From: Blumeriella jaapii
Taxonomy: Eukaryota > Ascomycota > Leotiomycetes > Helotiales > Drepanopezizaceae
Length of the DNA: 64,000 nt
Direction: 5' to 3'
Assembly: GCA_009599575.1 (NCBI GenBank)
Contig: VWND01000018.1
Location: 124,001-188,000, forward strand
Shown: positions 32,736-43,986 of the stretch, in pieces
How positions within the stretch are numbered: the stretch's first letter is position 1
Layout of the letters: the number at the start of each line of letters is the position of its first letter
Program-made: the position numbers and the translations under genes
Notes under the pieces: generated by a model
The model's database searches: none
What the model saw: the letters and a program-made list of their open reading frames with translations, nothing else
Told to the model about the DNA's origin: nothing

Positions 32736-34957
32736 TGCCCCGTGTTGTGGAGGATTGGGAGATGGATGGGCTTAGATTAGTGCAGCGAGGAATGAACCTT
32801 TTGCTGATATGCGTCGATATCACCGTGATTCCGATGCTTTGTGGTAGTTATGCTTTCGCTCAGTGATCATAAGAGTCCTACTTTGTTACCGGAATGCGTC
32901 CATTTCAAAGTCGCGGTTCTTCTGTGCTCGTTCATATGTTGGATCTAGATATCTGCCCGCATTTCCGTTGGTTCTTGTGTGATTGCAATATACTATGGGA
33001 GCTTATTCCGGTTTTTGTTGTCCCAACTTATCTCTAATACTTTTCCTTTATTCGTTTCATTGGTACCTTACTAAACTATAGCTTATTTTAAAAAGCGTGC
33101 GGTCTACTTTCTCTCAACAACACCTTATAACAGATTCTTCGGTCATTCCGCAAGTAAAATTTACGGACAAGTTCTCGGAAGACCAGAGCTAGCGTTGCTT
33201 TGAGGGAAAACGCGCACATAAACACAGCGCCGGCTAATTTCTCAAAAAACGAAAAAATGACGGTTACGACTTGGTTATAAGAATTCACAGCCTCGAGTGG
33301 TTACCAGAAACCAGTCTACCTCTCTACACAGCTTCAGGAGGCAAAAGAAACGAGTGAGGGCGAGGTATCGCGTTCGCCGGCTAGGCAAAACAGAAGAAGC
33401 AGCACCAGGAGAAGAAAGAAGCAATTAGAAACGTAGATTTTCACACCATGCTTGCTTGTCTGTATGCTCCAGCGTCGCAAACGGCGCGCCTCAACATTCG
33501 ACCAACCTCCGACATGCAGTATCCCCCGTTTCTCCTCCAACAGGCCTGGGTGTAAATCCCGAGCCGTCGGCAGCGAAGCACATAACCACTCCTCTGATTC
33601 CGAGACGGGCTGGAGAAAAGGGGACCCTCTGTCTGTCTGCCGCAAAGCGCTCTCCCCTGGCCCGGGAAGAACGCGCCGAGATTTCGTACGTAGGTAGGTA
33701 GGTATTTAGCTTTACCTACCACAGCCGCCCTTCCACTCACGCAGGAGCTCAGCAGCGGCCTTGTTCTCGGCGCGAGACCCGTCTGCCTTTTATGTCTTGC
33801 GTGACTCCGTCTAGCTTCCGTCCCGCAAGCACGTCGACGGGCTGGAGTCACTACACGCGTTTGTCTATGGGCGGGCGACATCTACGCACGTCTCTGACTC
33901 CGAGCAGGCGCGAGAGCCACGGACGGACGGACGGCCGGACTCAAGCGATCTCGCGTGGCAGGTATAAATATATCAGCCCCCAATCACCCTCGCTGGACTT
34001 GGGTTGGTGGGATACCACGGAACTCCATGATGCATGCTTTCACCACTCACGAGCACGGTGGCAGGTCGAGGACGGCGGGAGGGGGATGCAAGCAACGGGC
34101 TGATGTCGGATGGTCAACGGGGCGTTGGAATTCTCTTTTCTACGGTCAGTAGAACATCGCGGCTTGGATCGGGGGTGGGGTTGATGGTCCTCTCTTAAGT
34201 GACGGTGGAGTGACAGTGGCATCGTCAGTGACAGCCAGAATCTGAAATGGTGTATAAATGCTGGCGTTGCGAGACACCTTCGATGGATGTTCTCTCTCCG
34301 GGACTCACGGCCGCAACAGTGTTGACGGCCATCTGCTCGATCGCTGGTACAGGGATCTTGATCCAGCGCAGCTTTTCCCGCGACGACACGAACTCGAGTC
34401 CGCGGCTGTTGCCGCCCCACGGGCGCAGCATCAGCTTTCCAGAAACCGAAGGTCGGCATTCGCGATCCCAGGAGAGGTCGCAGCGAGCTAGATTGTCGTT
34501 TTGATGGTATCCGCTTGCGTGCGCTTCCATCGTTTCTGTACATCCCGCTCGAAAGACGACATGGAACGACAGACAGACGCTGAAAAGTGGTTGGCAGCGA
34601 GCGACAAAGCGCCATGACAGCACCAACTTTCCCGGCGAAAACTATTCTCCGCATCAACTGGAGACACGAGATTCAGCGATCCTTTCCAAAACTCAAGTCC
34701 GTAGCTACTGACCGATACCTAGGTACCTGGGCAGCGCCAGACTGTGGCTGCCGAAACAGGATGGTTGGAAAGCGCCCGCACTCATGCTCACTCGCTGCTC
34801 CGTTCACGTACGGTACATACATCCATCGCCACCATCTTCGACTCCACGTTGTCGGACTTGTGGAGAAAATCATGTCGGTATGTACCGTAACGTGCGGGTC
34901 AGGCAGAAAGAGCCATGATTGTTAAGCGAGGCGCCGCTAGCTGGCACAAGTAAACAT
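32736..34957. other. Intergenic region, no supported gene
   Basis: About 2.2 kb. Several open frames of 100-200 codons overlap on both strands near 33400-34660, but none resembles a known family or has clear splice continuity. A GTAGGTAGGTAGG tract is at about 33690. Confidence 0.4.
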
Positions 34958-35820
34958 GCCCCCCCCCCCCCCCCCCCCCCCCACCTTTTCCCAAAGCAGA
35001 AACCCACACAAACCTATATGCAGTACAGTATCAGCAGCCTCTCTGGACCGATCAACTTCCCCTCCGTAAGCTCGCAAAAGCAGCTCAGGCGCGGAAAGCG
35101 CATGCCCTGGAAAGCAATCTCGGCCCGAGACTGCGAGCCACGAAGCGCGCGCGACGTGCGCTTTCGACGTCCTCGCGCCAAATCACGACAGGAGAAAGGA
35201 GAAGAGAAACAGAAATAGAAAAGCGGCATGCTCGAAAGATAGAAAGGGAGGAAAACAAACCTGGATACGGTAGCCGGGTCAAAAAAAAATAGGGCTCTTC
35301 GTTCCAGCCAGCCTTTCTCTCCCGCCCTCCGAGAGGCGCCCCGCGGCCCCAACCACCCGCGGCGCGGTTTCCACCCACCCGTCCGTCCAACAGGCACGAC
35401 GACCAAGCCCCCTAAACGCGAAGAAGAAAAAAACAAAAAAAAAAAAAAAAAAAAAACCACAACACGAGACAAGCGAGCCCAGAGCCAAGCAGCGTCCCTC
35501 TCTTCCTCCTCCTCCTCCTCCTCCTCCTCAATCAACCTCCCTACCCAGCTGCACGCCCTCCTCACACCTCGGAGCTTTGACGTATATGTAAATATATATT
35601 TATGTATATTTGTATATTTGTATATTTGTATATTTGTATATTTGTATATTTGTATATTTGTATATTTGTATATTTGTATATTTGTATATTTGTATATTTG
35701 TATATTTGTATATTTGTATATTTGTATATTTGTATATGAAAGGACCTAATTATCTTACATACACACATACATACATATACTTACACACACACACACACAC
35801 ACACACACCCGCAGATATCG
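34958..35820. repeat. Cluster of simple-sequence tracts
   Basis: The cluster contains a run of about 25 C residues (34957-34981), an A-rich run (35428-35456), TCC triplets (about 35503-35528), an 8-bp TATATTTG array of about 17 units (about 35604-35738) and a CA run (about 35782-35808). I see no gene. Confidence 0.85.
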
Positions 35821-35906
35821 ATCGCAAAGCACATCTAGACGTGAACAAGCCGTGGAGGGAAAAGCCGCCCCCCCCCCTCCTGCACAAAAACATAATATAT
35901 ATATGT

Positions 35907-36003
35907 ATAATAGTGGGCTGCCTTCCCACATTTATTCTGCGGGCACTCGAATAATAATAAAAAATGCCCGCAGGATGAATGTGGGAAGGCAGCCCACTAT
36001 TAT
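35907..36003 (+). ncRNA. Long inverted repeat, possible hairpin RNA precursor
   Basis: Arms 35907-35945 and 35965-36003 are reverse complements over 39 bp with only two differences, around a 19-nt A/T-rich loop (35946-35964). Both differences are A/G transitions that become U-G wobble pairs only in RNA read from the plus strand, so a plus-strand transcript would form an unbroken 39-bp stem. No protein is encoded. A microRNA-like precursor, a foldback element remnant or a MITE-like insertion are all possible. Transcription is not shown, so the ncRNA label is tentative. Confidence 0.5.
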
Positions 36004-36311
36004 TTGCAATTCGATGGAACAAAAAAAGTCGAAATGGGCGTATGGGAGGGAGGCTTGACTCGAGGGGTAAGATACCCACCACGAAAAAGATGAAAGAGAT
36101 GTTTGAAGATGTCGATAGATAAATGGGGTGATGGTGGAAGGGAGAGGGACAGGAAGAGGTGGTGTGGGGTAGAGAGACGTTGGAAGTAAGCTGGTACCTA
36201 TGTTTATGTATGATAAATGGGGAGGGATGCTAGATACAGATAGGTAGGTAGGGTAGGTTGGGACGAAACTGGGAAAATATTGGTTGGCCCGGCTTGGGGG
36301 GAGGGGGGGGA

Positions 36312-36415
36312 GGATGTCAGGAGCGGTGAATATCGGAATTGATATCTAGTTTAGAGAGTTGGGGGATGTCATGAGCAGTGAATATCGGAATTGATGTCTA
36401 GTTTAGATAATTGCA
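36312..36415. repeat. Imperfect tandem duplication, about 53-bp unit
   Basis: GGATGTCAGGAGCGGTGAAT at about 36312 recurs as GGATGTCATGAGCAGTGAAT at about 36365, each followed by ATCGGAATTGAT and CTAGTTTAGA. The copies differ by transitions. Confidence 0.75.
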
Positions 36416-36538
36416 CTCATCCGAATCGGAGGTAGGTAGGTAGGTACTAACTCACAGATCCATCCTCTCTGATGACTGACCGAGCACGACTTCCAACCCC
36501 CCCCGTCACATCTTTATCACCAGCAAAATCACTCCCCC

Positions 36539-37245
36539 TTACAAAAGATTCGCCGCTCTCTCCCTCAGCAGATTCCCGCTCTTGATAAACAGCGTCCAGA
36601 TCATGCCAATGCCGGCCACAAACACCACACTGCGCGCGTTCGCCGCCGCCTGCGACGTGTTGCCGATGTAGACGGCGTTGTACACGGCGCGGCTGGCCAG
36701 GTAGCCGGCCGAGAGGGTGTTGAGCGTTGCGGGCGCGAGCCCGGCCACGTTGCCGGCCACGACGGCAGCCGCGAAGAGGCCGAGGTTCTCGAAGCCGTTG
36801 GTTTGCGCGGCCTCGGCGCGGATGATGCGGTCTTTGGTCTGAGGCGGGTTAGAACTGGGGGATCTCCATCGGTCTTCTTCACGTTCTTTTCTTGGTTTTT
36901 GATCCCTTTTTTTGAGAAGAAAAAAAAAAGGTGGCGGGGGCGGAGGACGAGGAATGGAACAGAGGGAAGGGGGGGAAATACGGCTTGGTCAATGGTTTGG
37001 TCGGCCTCGAGGCTCTTGATGTAGGTTCGCGGGCTGCGGTTGTCGAACTTCTTGGAAAGAGACACGGCGTACACGTGAGGGAAGAAGGCGATGAGCCACG
37101 CGGCTGGGACCTGGACGCGAGCGATGCGATGTCAACACAAGAAACACATTGCACTTATACGATACAGAATTGGGAGTCACAGGTGCTCATTCCGACTTAC
37201 TGTGTAGAACGAGAAGTTCCGCGTGGTGTCGAAGAGAGAGGCCAT
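36539..37245 (-). CDS. MAPEG-family membrane protein
   Basis: Small integral membrane protein of the MAPEG superfamily (microsomal glutathione S-transferase-like). Exons are 37245-37201, 37110-36982 and 36838-36539 with introns of 90 and 143 nt; the product is 157 aa, the usual length. It reads MASLFDTTRNFSFYT, then VPAAWLIAFFPHVYAV (TM1), and the family core RAEAAQTNGFENLGLFAAAV with LNTLSAGYLASRAVYNAVYI, followed by a last hydrophobic helix (VVFVAGIGMIWTLFI). The fungal subfamily has no established substrate. Three or four membrane helices are expected, probably in the ER. Confidence 0.88.
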
Positions 37246-38079
37246 CTTGAGCTGATATAGAGCTGAGTCCAGGAGAGAAAGTTGTTGTTTGAAGGATGTT
37301 GGCGATAGATAGATACCCGTGTATCTTGCGTGAGGTGAAGTGAAGTGAAGTCTGGAGAAAAGAAAACAAATCCGAGGCAAGGGGGAGAGAGAGGTACGGA
37401 CACTAGTGAAGCTAAGACTTTCTCGACGTCATACTCTAAGAAACTCACAGTAGTACAGTACACAGCACGTACAGTACTGTAGCTACAGCACTTTAGTGAC
37501 TTGAGTAGAGTTCTGCGCAGCGGGAACTTTAACGCTTCCTGCCGGTGAACCGGATCTCGTAAGTAGTGCATTGTTGGGTCTCAGGTCAAGACTGCCGAGG
37601 TAGAGAAAGACCAAGGACAGACTGGTTTGAACTTCGCGAAATAACTCGTGCAGAGGGATTTACCGTGCAGAGTAGCTGGAGTATGGGTTTTCAGTCAGGA
37701 TATGTAAGTGTTGGTACTGCAGTTCGTCCTCACCCGTAGGCGAATACGAGCTTCCCAGACCACGATTCAACCGGGATTTCGCAACATAACATCGCTGTCA
37801 CAGACAAGCTACGATGTGAAATTGGAAAACACACACACACAACAAATGGGAGGGAAAAAAAGGGCGCGACCAAGATCTGCCCACATCATTTGAGAATTTA
37901 TAGCTATAGCTACCCACCCAAAGCCTGCATTTCAGCTCTTATCTTGACGAATACATCTACATATGCGTGTACTACACTTATATGTCAACTCCGGTCACTT
38001 AAGACACCGAATCACACTCAGAGAGCTCTCCCTCATCCCCTCAACACAAACGGCCCTCAACGGCCCCGCTCTTTAATTG
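37246..38079. other. Intergenic region with a TACAGTAC cluster
   Basis: Upstream of the MAPEG gene. A dense CAGTAGTACAGTACACAG... / TACAGTACTGTAGC stretch lies at about 37447-37490, about 200-245 bp before the start codon. A CA run is at about 37830. No gene seen. Confidence 0.5.
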
Positions 38080-39811
38080 TTACCCCATCTCCTCCAGCTC
38101 TCTCTCCTTGGCTTTCAGCGCCTCCCTCATCCGCTCCGCCTCCCGCTGCAACATCTCCCGCCGCTCCAGCTTCGCCCTCTCCCCATCCGTCACGGCGCTC
38201 CCCGTCCCCACCGGATTTCCATACACAAGACTCGGGCTCCGGCTCCCCTGATAGCGGCCCGGCGCATCCTCGTTCTCCGAAGACCCCGGATTCAGGATGC
38301 TCTTGATGGAGCTCAGCCGTTTGGGCGGCGCGCTCGCGCTCACGTCGTCGATCGGCGGCAGCGGCTCCATCTCCGTGGCCGAGAAGGAGCGTTTCCGCGA
38401 CGGCGAGAGGAAAGAGCTGGGCGAGACCGAGGGCCGCGCGTGCGCAGGCGGTGGGTAGGATGTCATGGGCGGGAGGCGGTTCTCGTTGTGCAAGCTATCG
38501 GAGGCGTCGTGCGGGAAGGGATGGAGGGAAGAGTATGCGTTGAGATCCGAGAGCCCATTCGGTCCTCCGCGACTCGACGGCACAGGCTCCGGGAGGAGCG
38601 AGCGCCCTTGCTCGTCGCGTATTCGCAATCCGAGGTTGACAGACCCGTCGGGATTGATGCTCCCACGGGGTGCTTCCTCAGCCGGCGAGGGGTGGTCTGG
38701 TTCCGGGGATCCCGACGGAGCCGCGGCGTCGGCTCCGGATGCTTGGGTCGCCTGTGGTGCAGGCACAACACGTTTCCGGCGTTTGATGACCGACTTCTTC
38801 ATGGTCACAGGACGGTGGACACCGTGGAGCTTGTAGTACAGGCCTGGGTGTGTTAGCCGATGCGGGCTCATCATTCGAGGGGGGAGACCACAAACCACAA
38901 GCGTTGCAAATGGTATGACCGCTCGCGTCTCTGCGCCATAACGGGGTGATGGTCGTTGCACAGTTCTGGCACGCGACCACGACGGTTGTGTTCTGGGCTT
39001 GAAAGCCAAGAGTTGCAACGTCGATCGGTGATGGGGCATCGGTTGGACCATCACCCGGCTGAGCTGCGGCCGGGGGTGGCTGGGGCGCGGCAACCTGAGC
39101 GCTTTTGGATACTCGGTTGTTGAATGCTGGACAGCCACTGCAACCCTGCGCGCCGCCTGTTCCATTACACTTCCCTCCGCCCGGACACGATCCTGCCGAC
39201 GTCTGATCCGACATCACGTAGGTGGCTCCCGTCGACACGTAGCTCGGCCCGGCAATCAAGGGGGACACGCCCGGCTCCGAGGTTTCCGGGCCGTTGGAGG
39301 CAATGAAAATGGGTGGCCGCTTCAAGTTGGTCGGTCTTGCAACATTCCGAGCTTTCAAGTAGAGGCCGCAGGCATTGCAGATAGTAGCGCCCTGCGCAGA
39401 TCGTCGCCAAAGAGGGGTCCTGCTCGTCTCACAGTTGCTACTGCCATTAGTCGACATCGATGAACTTGGGAGCGAGACCTACCTGCACACCTGGCCCACC
39501 GGGGTCGCGTCCACGACGGGAGACGGGATCGGCGCGTAGGACTGTTGTCTCTGATGACTTTCCTCCGAAGCAGATCCAGGCGTCAATTGGCGGTTCCTCT
39601 CTGCCGAAGGACTCGTTGCAATGAGTCTCGGCTCGTGGTTCGACGGCGGGCTATCTCGTGCATGTTTAGTCGGCGGAGCGTGATTCCTCACTGCTTGTGC
39701 ATGTCCTAGCAGCTGATTCGCAAGTTCGACGTCTTCCCTCGATGGTTCCTTGGAGGCCATGCTACGAACGGGGAATGTCTCCTCCTTCCGCGGTGGCGGG
39801 GATTTGCTCAT
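38080..39811 (-). CDS. sreA: GATA-type iron regulator SreA (siderophore repressor)
   Basis: Two-finger GATA transcription factor of the SreA/SREP/URBS1 group, which represses siderophore synthesis and iron uptake when iron is sufficient. Exons are 39811-39483, 39437-38896 and 38843-38080; introns are 45 and 52 nt, and each intron splits a zinc finger. The product is 544 aa. Finger 1 is CSNC-x17-CNAC (residues about 109-133), finger 2 is CQNC-x17-CNACG followed by LYYKLHGVHRPVTMKK. Between them lies the diagnostic cysteine-rich region CPGGGKCNGTGGAQGCSGCP, thought to bind iron. The C-terminus ends in a coiled coil (AKLERREMLQREAERMRE), as in other SreA proteins. In finger 1 the acceptor TAG at 39438-39440 is the one that keeps Cys-x2-Cys. 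A matching GATA site lies upstream (40307-40316). Confidence 0.95.
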
Positions 39812-41748
39812 GTTGGTCGGTGGATGATCCGATGTGAAGTGATCCGAGCCCAAGTCGGTATGGGAAGGATTTCGAAGTACGCAGTACATGGACAGGTTGA
39901 CGGATTGCGTAACTCGAGACCAGCGCCAGTGTAGGAAGATTGCGTAAGTGCCAACGACGGCAGCGTGAAGGATTGGACAGGTGTCGTGGAAATACCGAGT
40001 TGAAAGTGCCGCCCACCGCAAGCCTGCGATGCACCCAGCAGGCGTCGGATCAAATGGTGGAATGCCAAGGTAATGACAGAGGTTGAACAGACGCGAGCAT
40101 CAAGAGCAGATGTTGGCCGTGATGGTCTATGTCTGGGTCGCCTGACGCCGGGAGATCTCCCGAAGTCGAAATTCGACGACGACAAAGCTCGGCGATGTGG
40201 GCTGATGTGGGCGCGTGGAAGAGAGAGTCCGGATGGGTAAGGTGAGGTGAGGTGAGGCGAGGTCAGCGTCTCTCACACTCTCTCACACACACTCCCTCTC
40301 TCTGGTCTTATCAGATCCGATCCGATCAGATATGTACAACCCTGGCCGTGGGGTGACAATCCGGGGTCCGGGGGGGGGGGGGGGGGTTGAAGGTGAAGGA
40401 GAAGGTGAAGGAGAAGGCGATGGTGATGATAACGGTGGCGGTAAGGTGAAGGGACTGTTGGGTATTGCTTTCTTCTGGTTCTTAATCCGTCGTCGTTGTG
40501 GCCGCCGCCGCCGCCGCCGTCGTCGTCAATGGGAAGTGAATCGTAAATCGTGACTTCTCTCCTTCTCCATTTCTCCCCATCTCCCCTTCTCCGCTGCTCT
40601 CTTCCTCCCCTTTTGTTCTCTTTCTCTCTTGCTCTTGCTCTTGCTCTTGCTCTTCCTCTGGGAGAGGGGGGAAAAGGTGAAGAAGAATGCGAAGTTTAAA
40701 ATCAGGATGAAGTGAAGACGTCGGGATGAAGTCCGGGGTCGTCAGTACTTTCTTCCGACCAAGTCACGTTACTTGTCATCTGTTCTCTGCTCTTCGCTCC
40801 CCTTCGCTTCGCTTCGGGTCCTGGAAATAGAAGTTTTCCGCAAGTCAAGAAGTCAAGAAGTCAAGAAGTCAAGCAGTCAAGCACGATCTGACGAGAAACA
40901 TGACGTCCCTGCGCTCTCCAGTTCCCGGCTGGTGGGGCCCAAGCGGATCTAGTCCCGATTAGCGCAGGGTGGGTCTGCCACGGGCGGGTGCTGACAATGC
41001 GGGCGTGCTCATTGGCCGTTGATCAGCCTTAGATAGAGGATGTACCGCAGGTACAGTACAGTACAGCACAGTACACACAGGTACAGGCACGTACCGGCAT
41101 ACTGTACACAGTACTTACAGTACATACTGTATGTGCAGTACAGATGCAGTACTGTACTGTACTGTATGTACTGTACTATACTGTACAGGATACTCGGTCG
41201 TTGCATCACGATGAGACGGAGGTATCATGGCCGATAGATAGGTCCTCCGAGGAAAGGTGTCCCCGTCTTCGACAAAGGACCGAGGGAATGCGCAATGCCG
41301 AAGAGCAGAGAGAATGGATAATGAACGGGTAACTGTAAAGCATTTTTGGGGTTCCGTTTCGAGGATCATCTACTGTGCTGTACATATGTGTGTATGTACT
41401 GTGTATGTATGTACAGTATGTAGAGCAATGATGTGGTTGTTGCATCGAATGAAGCCTAGCCACGTCCCTAGCGCCGTTCCAGCCACCCCCTGAGTCAGCT
41501 GATCAGCCCCTCACACGTGACTGGATCGAAACGCGGCGAGAGGATTCGCGTTTCAGGGTCTCGAGCGCCCCACCACAGGAGGGGCAGGACAGGACAGGAC
41601 AGGACTGTGCAGCGCACGACTGTACAGCCCTGTGCTGTGTGTACTGTACTGTATGTACTGTACTGTACTATGTAAATACCTCCTCGCCCCCTCGTCAACT
41701 CTCGAGATACTTTCTCCCTCACAGCACAATCAACCTCAACCCCAACCT

Positions 41749-41780
<32 letters not shown>

Positions 41781-41937
41781 ACCTCACCCTGTCTTCGAGT
41801 CGACTCTCTCTCCCTCTCTCCCTCTCTCCCTCTCCCCCTCTCCATCTCCCTCTCCCTCTCCCTCTCCCTCTCCAATCTCCTCTCGCATTCACCATCTCAA
41901 CTCCACCTAGAGCCACCCCCTCCCCCCCATCACCATC
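39812..41937. other. Divergent region between sreA and the GLTP gene
   Basis: About 2.1 kb. It holds GGTGA units (about 40240-40260), GATC-rich CCGATCCGATCAGATAT (about 40316-40332), a run of about 16 G (about 40371-40386), TCTTGC units (about 40628-40656), AAGTCAAG units (about 40843-40880), dense TACAGTAC motifs (41041-41190, 41375-41425, 41609-41672), and CCCTCA and CCCTCTC tracts just before the GLTP start (41745-41875). No gene seen. Confidence 0.55.
40307..40316 (-). promoter_or_regulatory. Consensus SreA-type GATA site upstream of sreA
   Basis: On the minus strand the sequence is ATCTGATAAG, matching the ATCWGATAA element described for fungal SreA-type regulators. It lies about 500 bp upstream of the sreA start codon and is followed by further GAT-rich sequence. 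Autoregulation is an inference. Confidence 0.5.
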
Positions 41938-42803
41938 ATGGCCGCTGCAGTCAATGCCTACCCGCCCGGGGGAACCTTCCTCGACACCCTCGAGGTCTCC
42001 TTCACCAAAGTCCCGGTCGACGCGGAGAAGGACAACGCCGTGTCCACGACGGAGTTCCTGAAGGCTGCCGAGTCGCTGACGACGCTGTTCGGTACGCTCA
42101 CCCATCCCCATCCATCTCGAAACCGCATGCTAATGGCGGGACGAAATGCTAGATGTGCTCGGCTCCATGGCCTTCAAGCCCGTCAAGAGCGACATGGTCG
42201 GCAACATCACGGTACGGCCTTCCTCTACGAACCATGGTGGAGAGAGAGACGCGGCTGATACGTATCAACAGAAAATCAGAGAGAGGCAGCTCGCGGCCCC
42301 CACCGAATCACCACCATCCAAGAGCTCGTCATCAACGAGCTCAAGACCAAGAAGCACGTTGCTACAGAAGGCCTCGTCTGGCTTGTCCGGTACCTTCCCC
42401 TTCCCTCCTCCTACTACCGCCCTCCCACGACCTCCCTCCACATACATATACACAAAAATCTACCAATACAAACGCAAACTAACGTCTTTCCTCTCTCTCC
42501 CCCTCCAGCGGTCTAGATTTCACCAGCATCGCGCTCTCCCAAAACCTCGCGACGCCCTCAGAGGAGCTGGCGGCCTCGTTCCGCGCCGCGTACGGCAGCA
42601 CGCTGAAACCGCACCACTCGTTCATGGTGAAGCCGATCTTCAGCGCGGCCATGTCGGCGTGCCCGTACCGGCGCGACTTCTACGCCAAGCTGGGCGAGGA
42701 CGAGGCGCGCGTCGCCGAGGAGCTGCGCGTCTGGCTCGCCGCCCTGGAGCGCATCCTGGTCGTGCTCAAGGCCTTCTTGGAGAGGAAGGAGGCGAAGTGG
42801 TAG
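41938..42803 (+). CDS. Glycolipid transfer protein (HET-C-like), frame broken in exon 3
   Basis: GLTP-fold protein moving glycosphingolipids between membranes; the Podospora homologue is HET-C, of heterokaryon incompatibility. Exons: 41938-42091, 42153-42211, 42272-42389 and 42509-42803. Conserved sites are present: DMVGNITK (the DxxxNxxK headgroup motif), TEGLVWLVRGLDF (stacking Trp) and LKPHHSFMVKPIFSAAM (His). Exon 3 begins KIRERQLAAPTES in one frame but must shift at about 42309 to read TTIQELVINELKTKKH; one base is missing. The restored length would be 208 aa. An alternative acceptor at 42279 (AAAATCAG) keeps one open frame (205 aa), but it replaces KIRERQLAAPTES with unrelated residues and changes the motif Lys to Arg. 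So this is a real frameshift, an assembly error or an acceptor shift. Confidence 0.85.
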
Positions 42804-42999
42804 GGAGGGGGGCGGAAGGCCGGGAGGGCTTAGACGCCTTTTCAGTTGGAGGAGAGGGAAGGGGAGGGGAGTGATCAACAGACGATGACGGAGATGGATG
42901 GGCGTAGGTATTTAAGGGTGGGTGGAGGTTCCCATGCACTTGATGCATGAGGTGAGGGTGATTAGCAGAGCATAGCATGCGCCGGGGCTTTCACATACA

Positions 43000-43033
<34 letters not shown>

Positions 43034-43986
43034 TGCGCATGTACTGTCCCGATCCTGCCCCGCGTCATGAAGCAAATCGTGCGATGCAGCAGTTGTTTGA
43101 CGTGCCCCTCCTTGGCATGGATAGATACCTTAGATATCCCAGACGCAGTCCGCGCCTTACTTCACCGCGCAGACCCGACGGAGAGGCTCCCTGAGCCGCG
43201 CCCGGCGACGAGGAGACGGCCGACCTGCGCATCTGAGTCCAGTCCCAGACCCGAGAGCGAGGTAGCGCTAAAGCACCAGCTCAAGACGCGGTACGGTACT
43301 CGTTACTGTGCAGAGCGCGTACCGATCGATGCCTCTGGTTGGGTTCGCTAGCGAGCCGGCCTGCTCGCCGGTGCCCACCCAGTACGGTACGTACATAGGT
43401 ACTGACTGTACAGTACATGGCATATATAGGTACCTAGGTATATAGCTAAGACTATCTAGAGATCTATCTAGCGAGGTACGGACTGTAGCCCTCTCTCTCT
43501 CTCTCTCTTTTCTCTCTCTTCATCTATCCAGGGCCCGTAAGAGCCCGCTCACTTGCCAGCCCGGCCGGAACGGCCTTGGAAAATGGCGCGCGAGACCCAA
43601 GAAGGGGCCTAGCCAGTTGGTGAGTCGGTGCTTTGAGCGAGGACTTGGAGGAGCGACCAGCGTCTCGATTGTCCCCGTCGTTCAGTCCGTCATCAACGCC
43701 TATGCCAGTCAGTCGCTTGCCCGCTCGCCGCCTCATGAAAAGCCCCAGTCGGATGAGCCATCAGTTCAAAATTCGCCGTCCCGTTGCACCTGCCTGCTCC
43801 TTTGCCATACACGCCCACCAAGCCAAACGCCCACGTACAAAGGAAATCATTATCGTCGTGGTGCCCAATTTTGTTGTTCTTGTTGTTGTTGTTGCTGTTG
43901 TTGCTGTTGTTGGGTAAGTCGATCGACACTCCCAAATGTCAGAGATGCACACTCCCCTTCCCATCCGCCCCCTCTCTTCCGAAACG
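42804..43986. other. Intergenic region with CA, CT and GTT microsatellites
   Basis: Features are a CA run at about 42996-43032, TACGTACATAGGTAC-type sequence at about 43384-43445, a CT run at about 43490-43520, and a GTT/GCT run at about 43873-43912. No supported gene. Confidence 0.5.

Noticed and set aside
34040..34657. 205-codon minus-strand frame and an overlapping 133-codon frame
   Set aside because: Two competing frames of similar length, neither with a recognisable domain or continued exons; composition looks random.
35610..35954. Hydrophobic repetitive frame (YLYICIFV repeats)
   Set aside because: It is a translation of the TATATTTG octamer array.
42146..42874. Alternative 242-codon frame over GLTP exons 2-4
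   Set aside because: It leaves the GLTP frame after exon 3 and reads through an intron; the conserved GLTP residues lie in the other frame.
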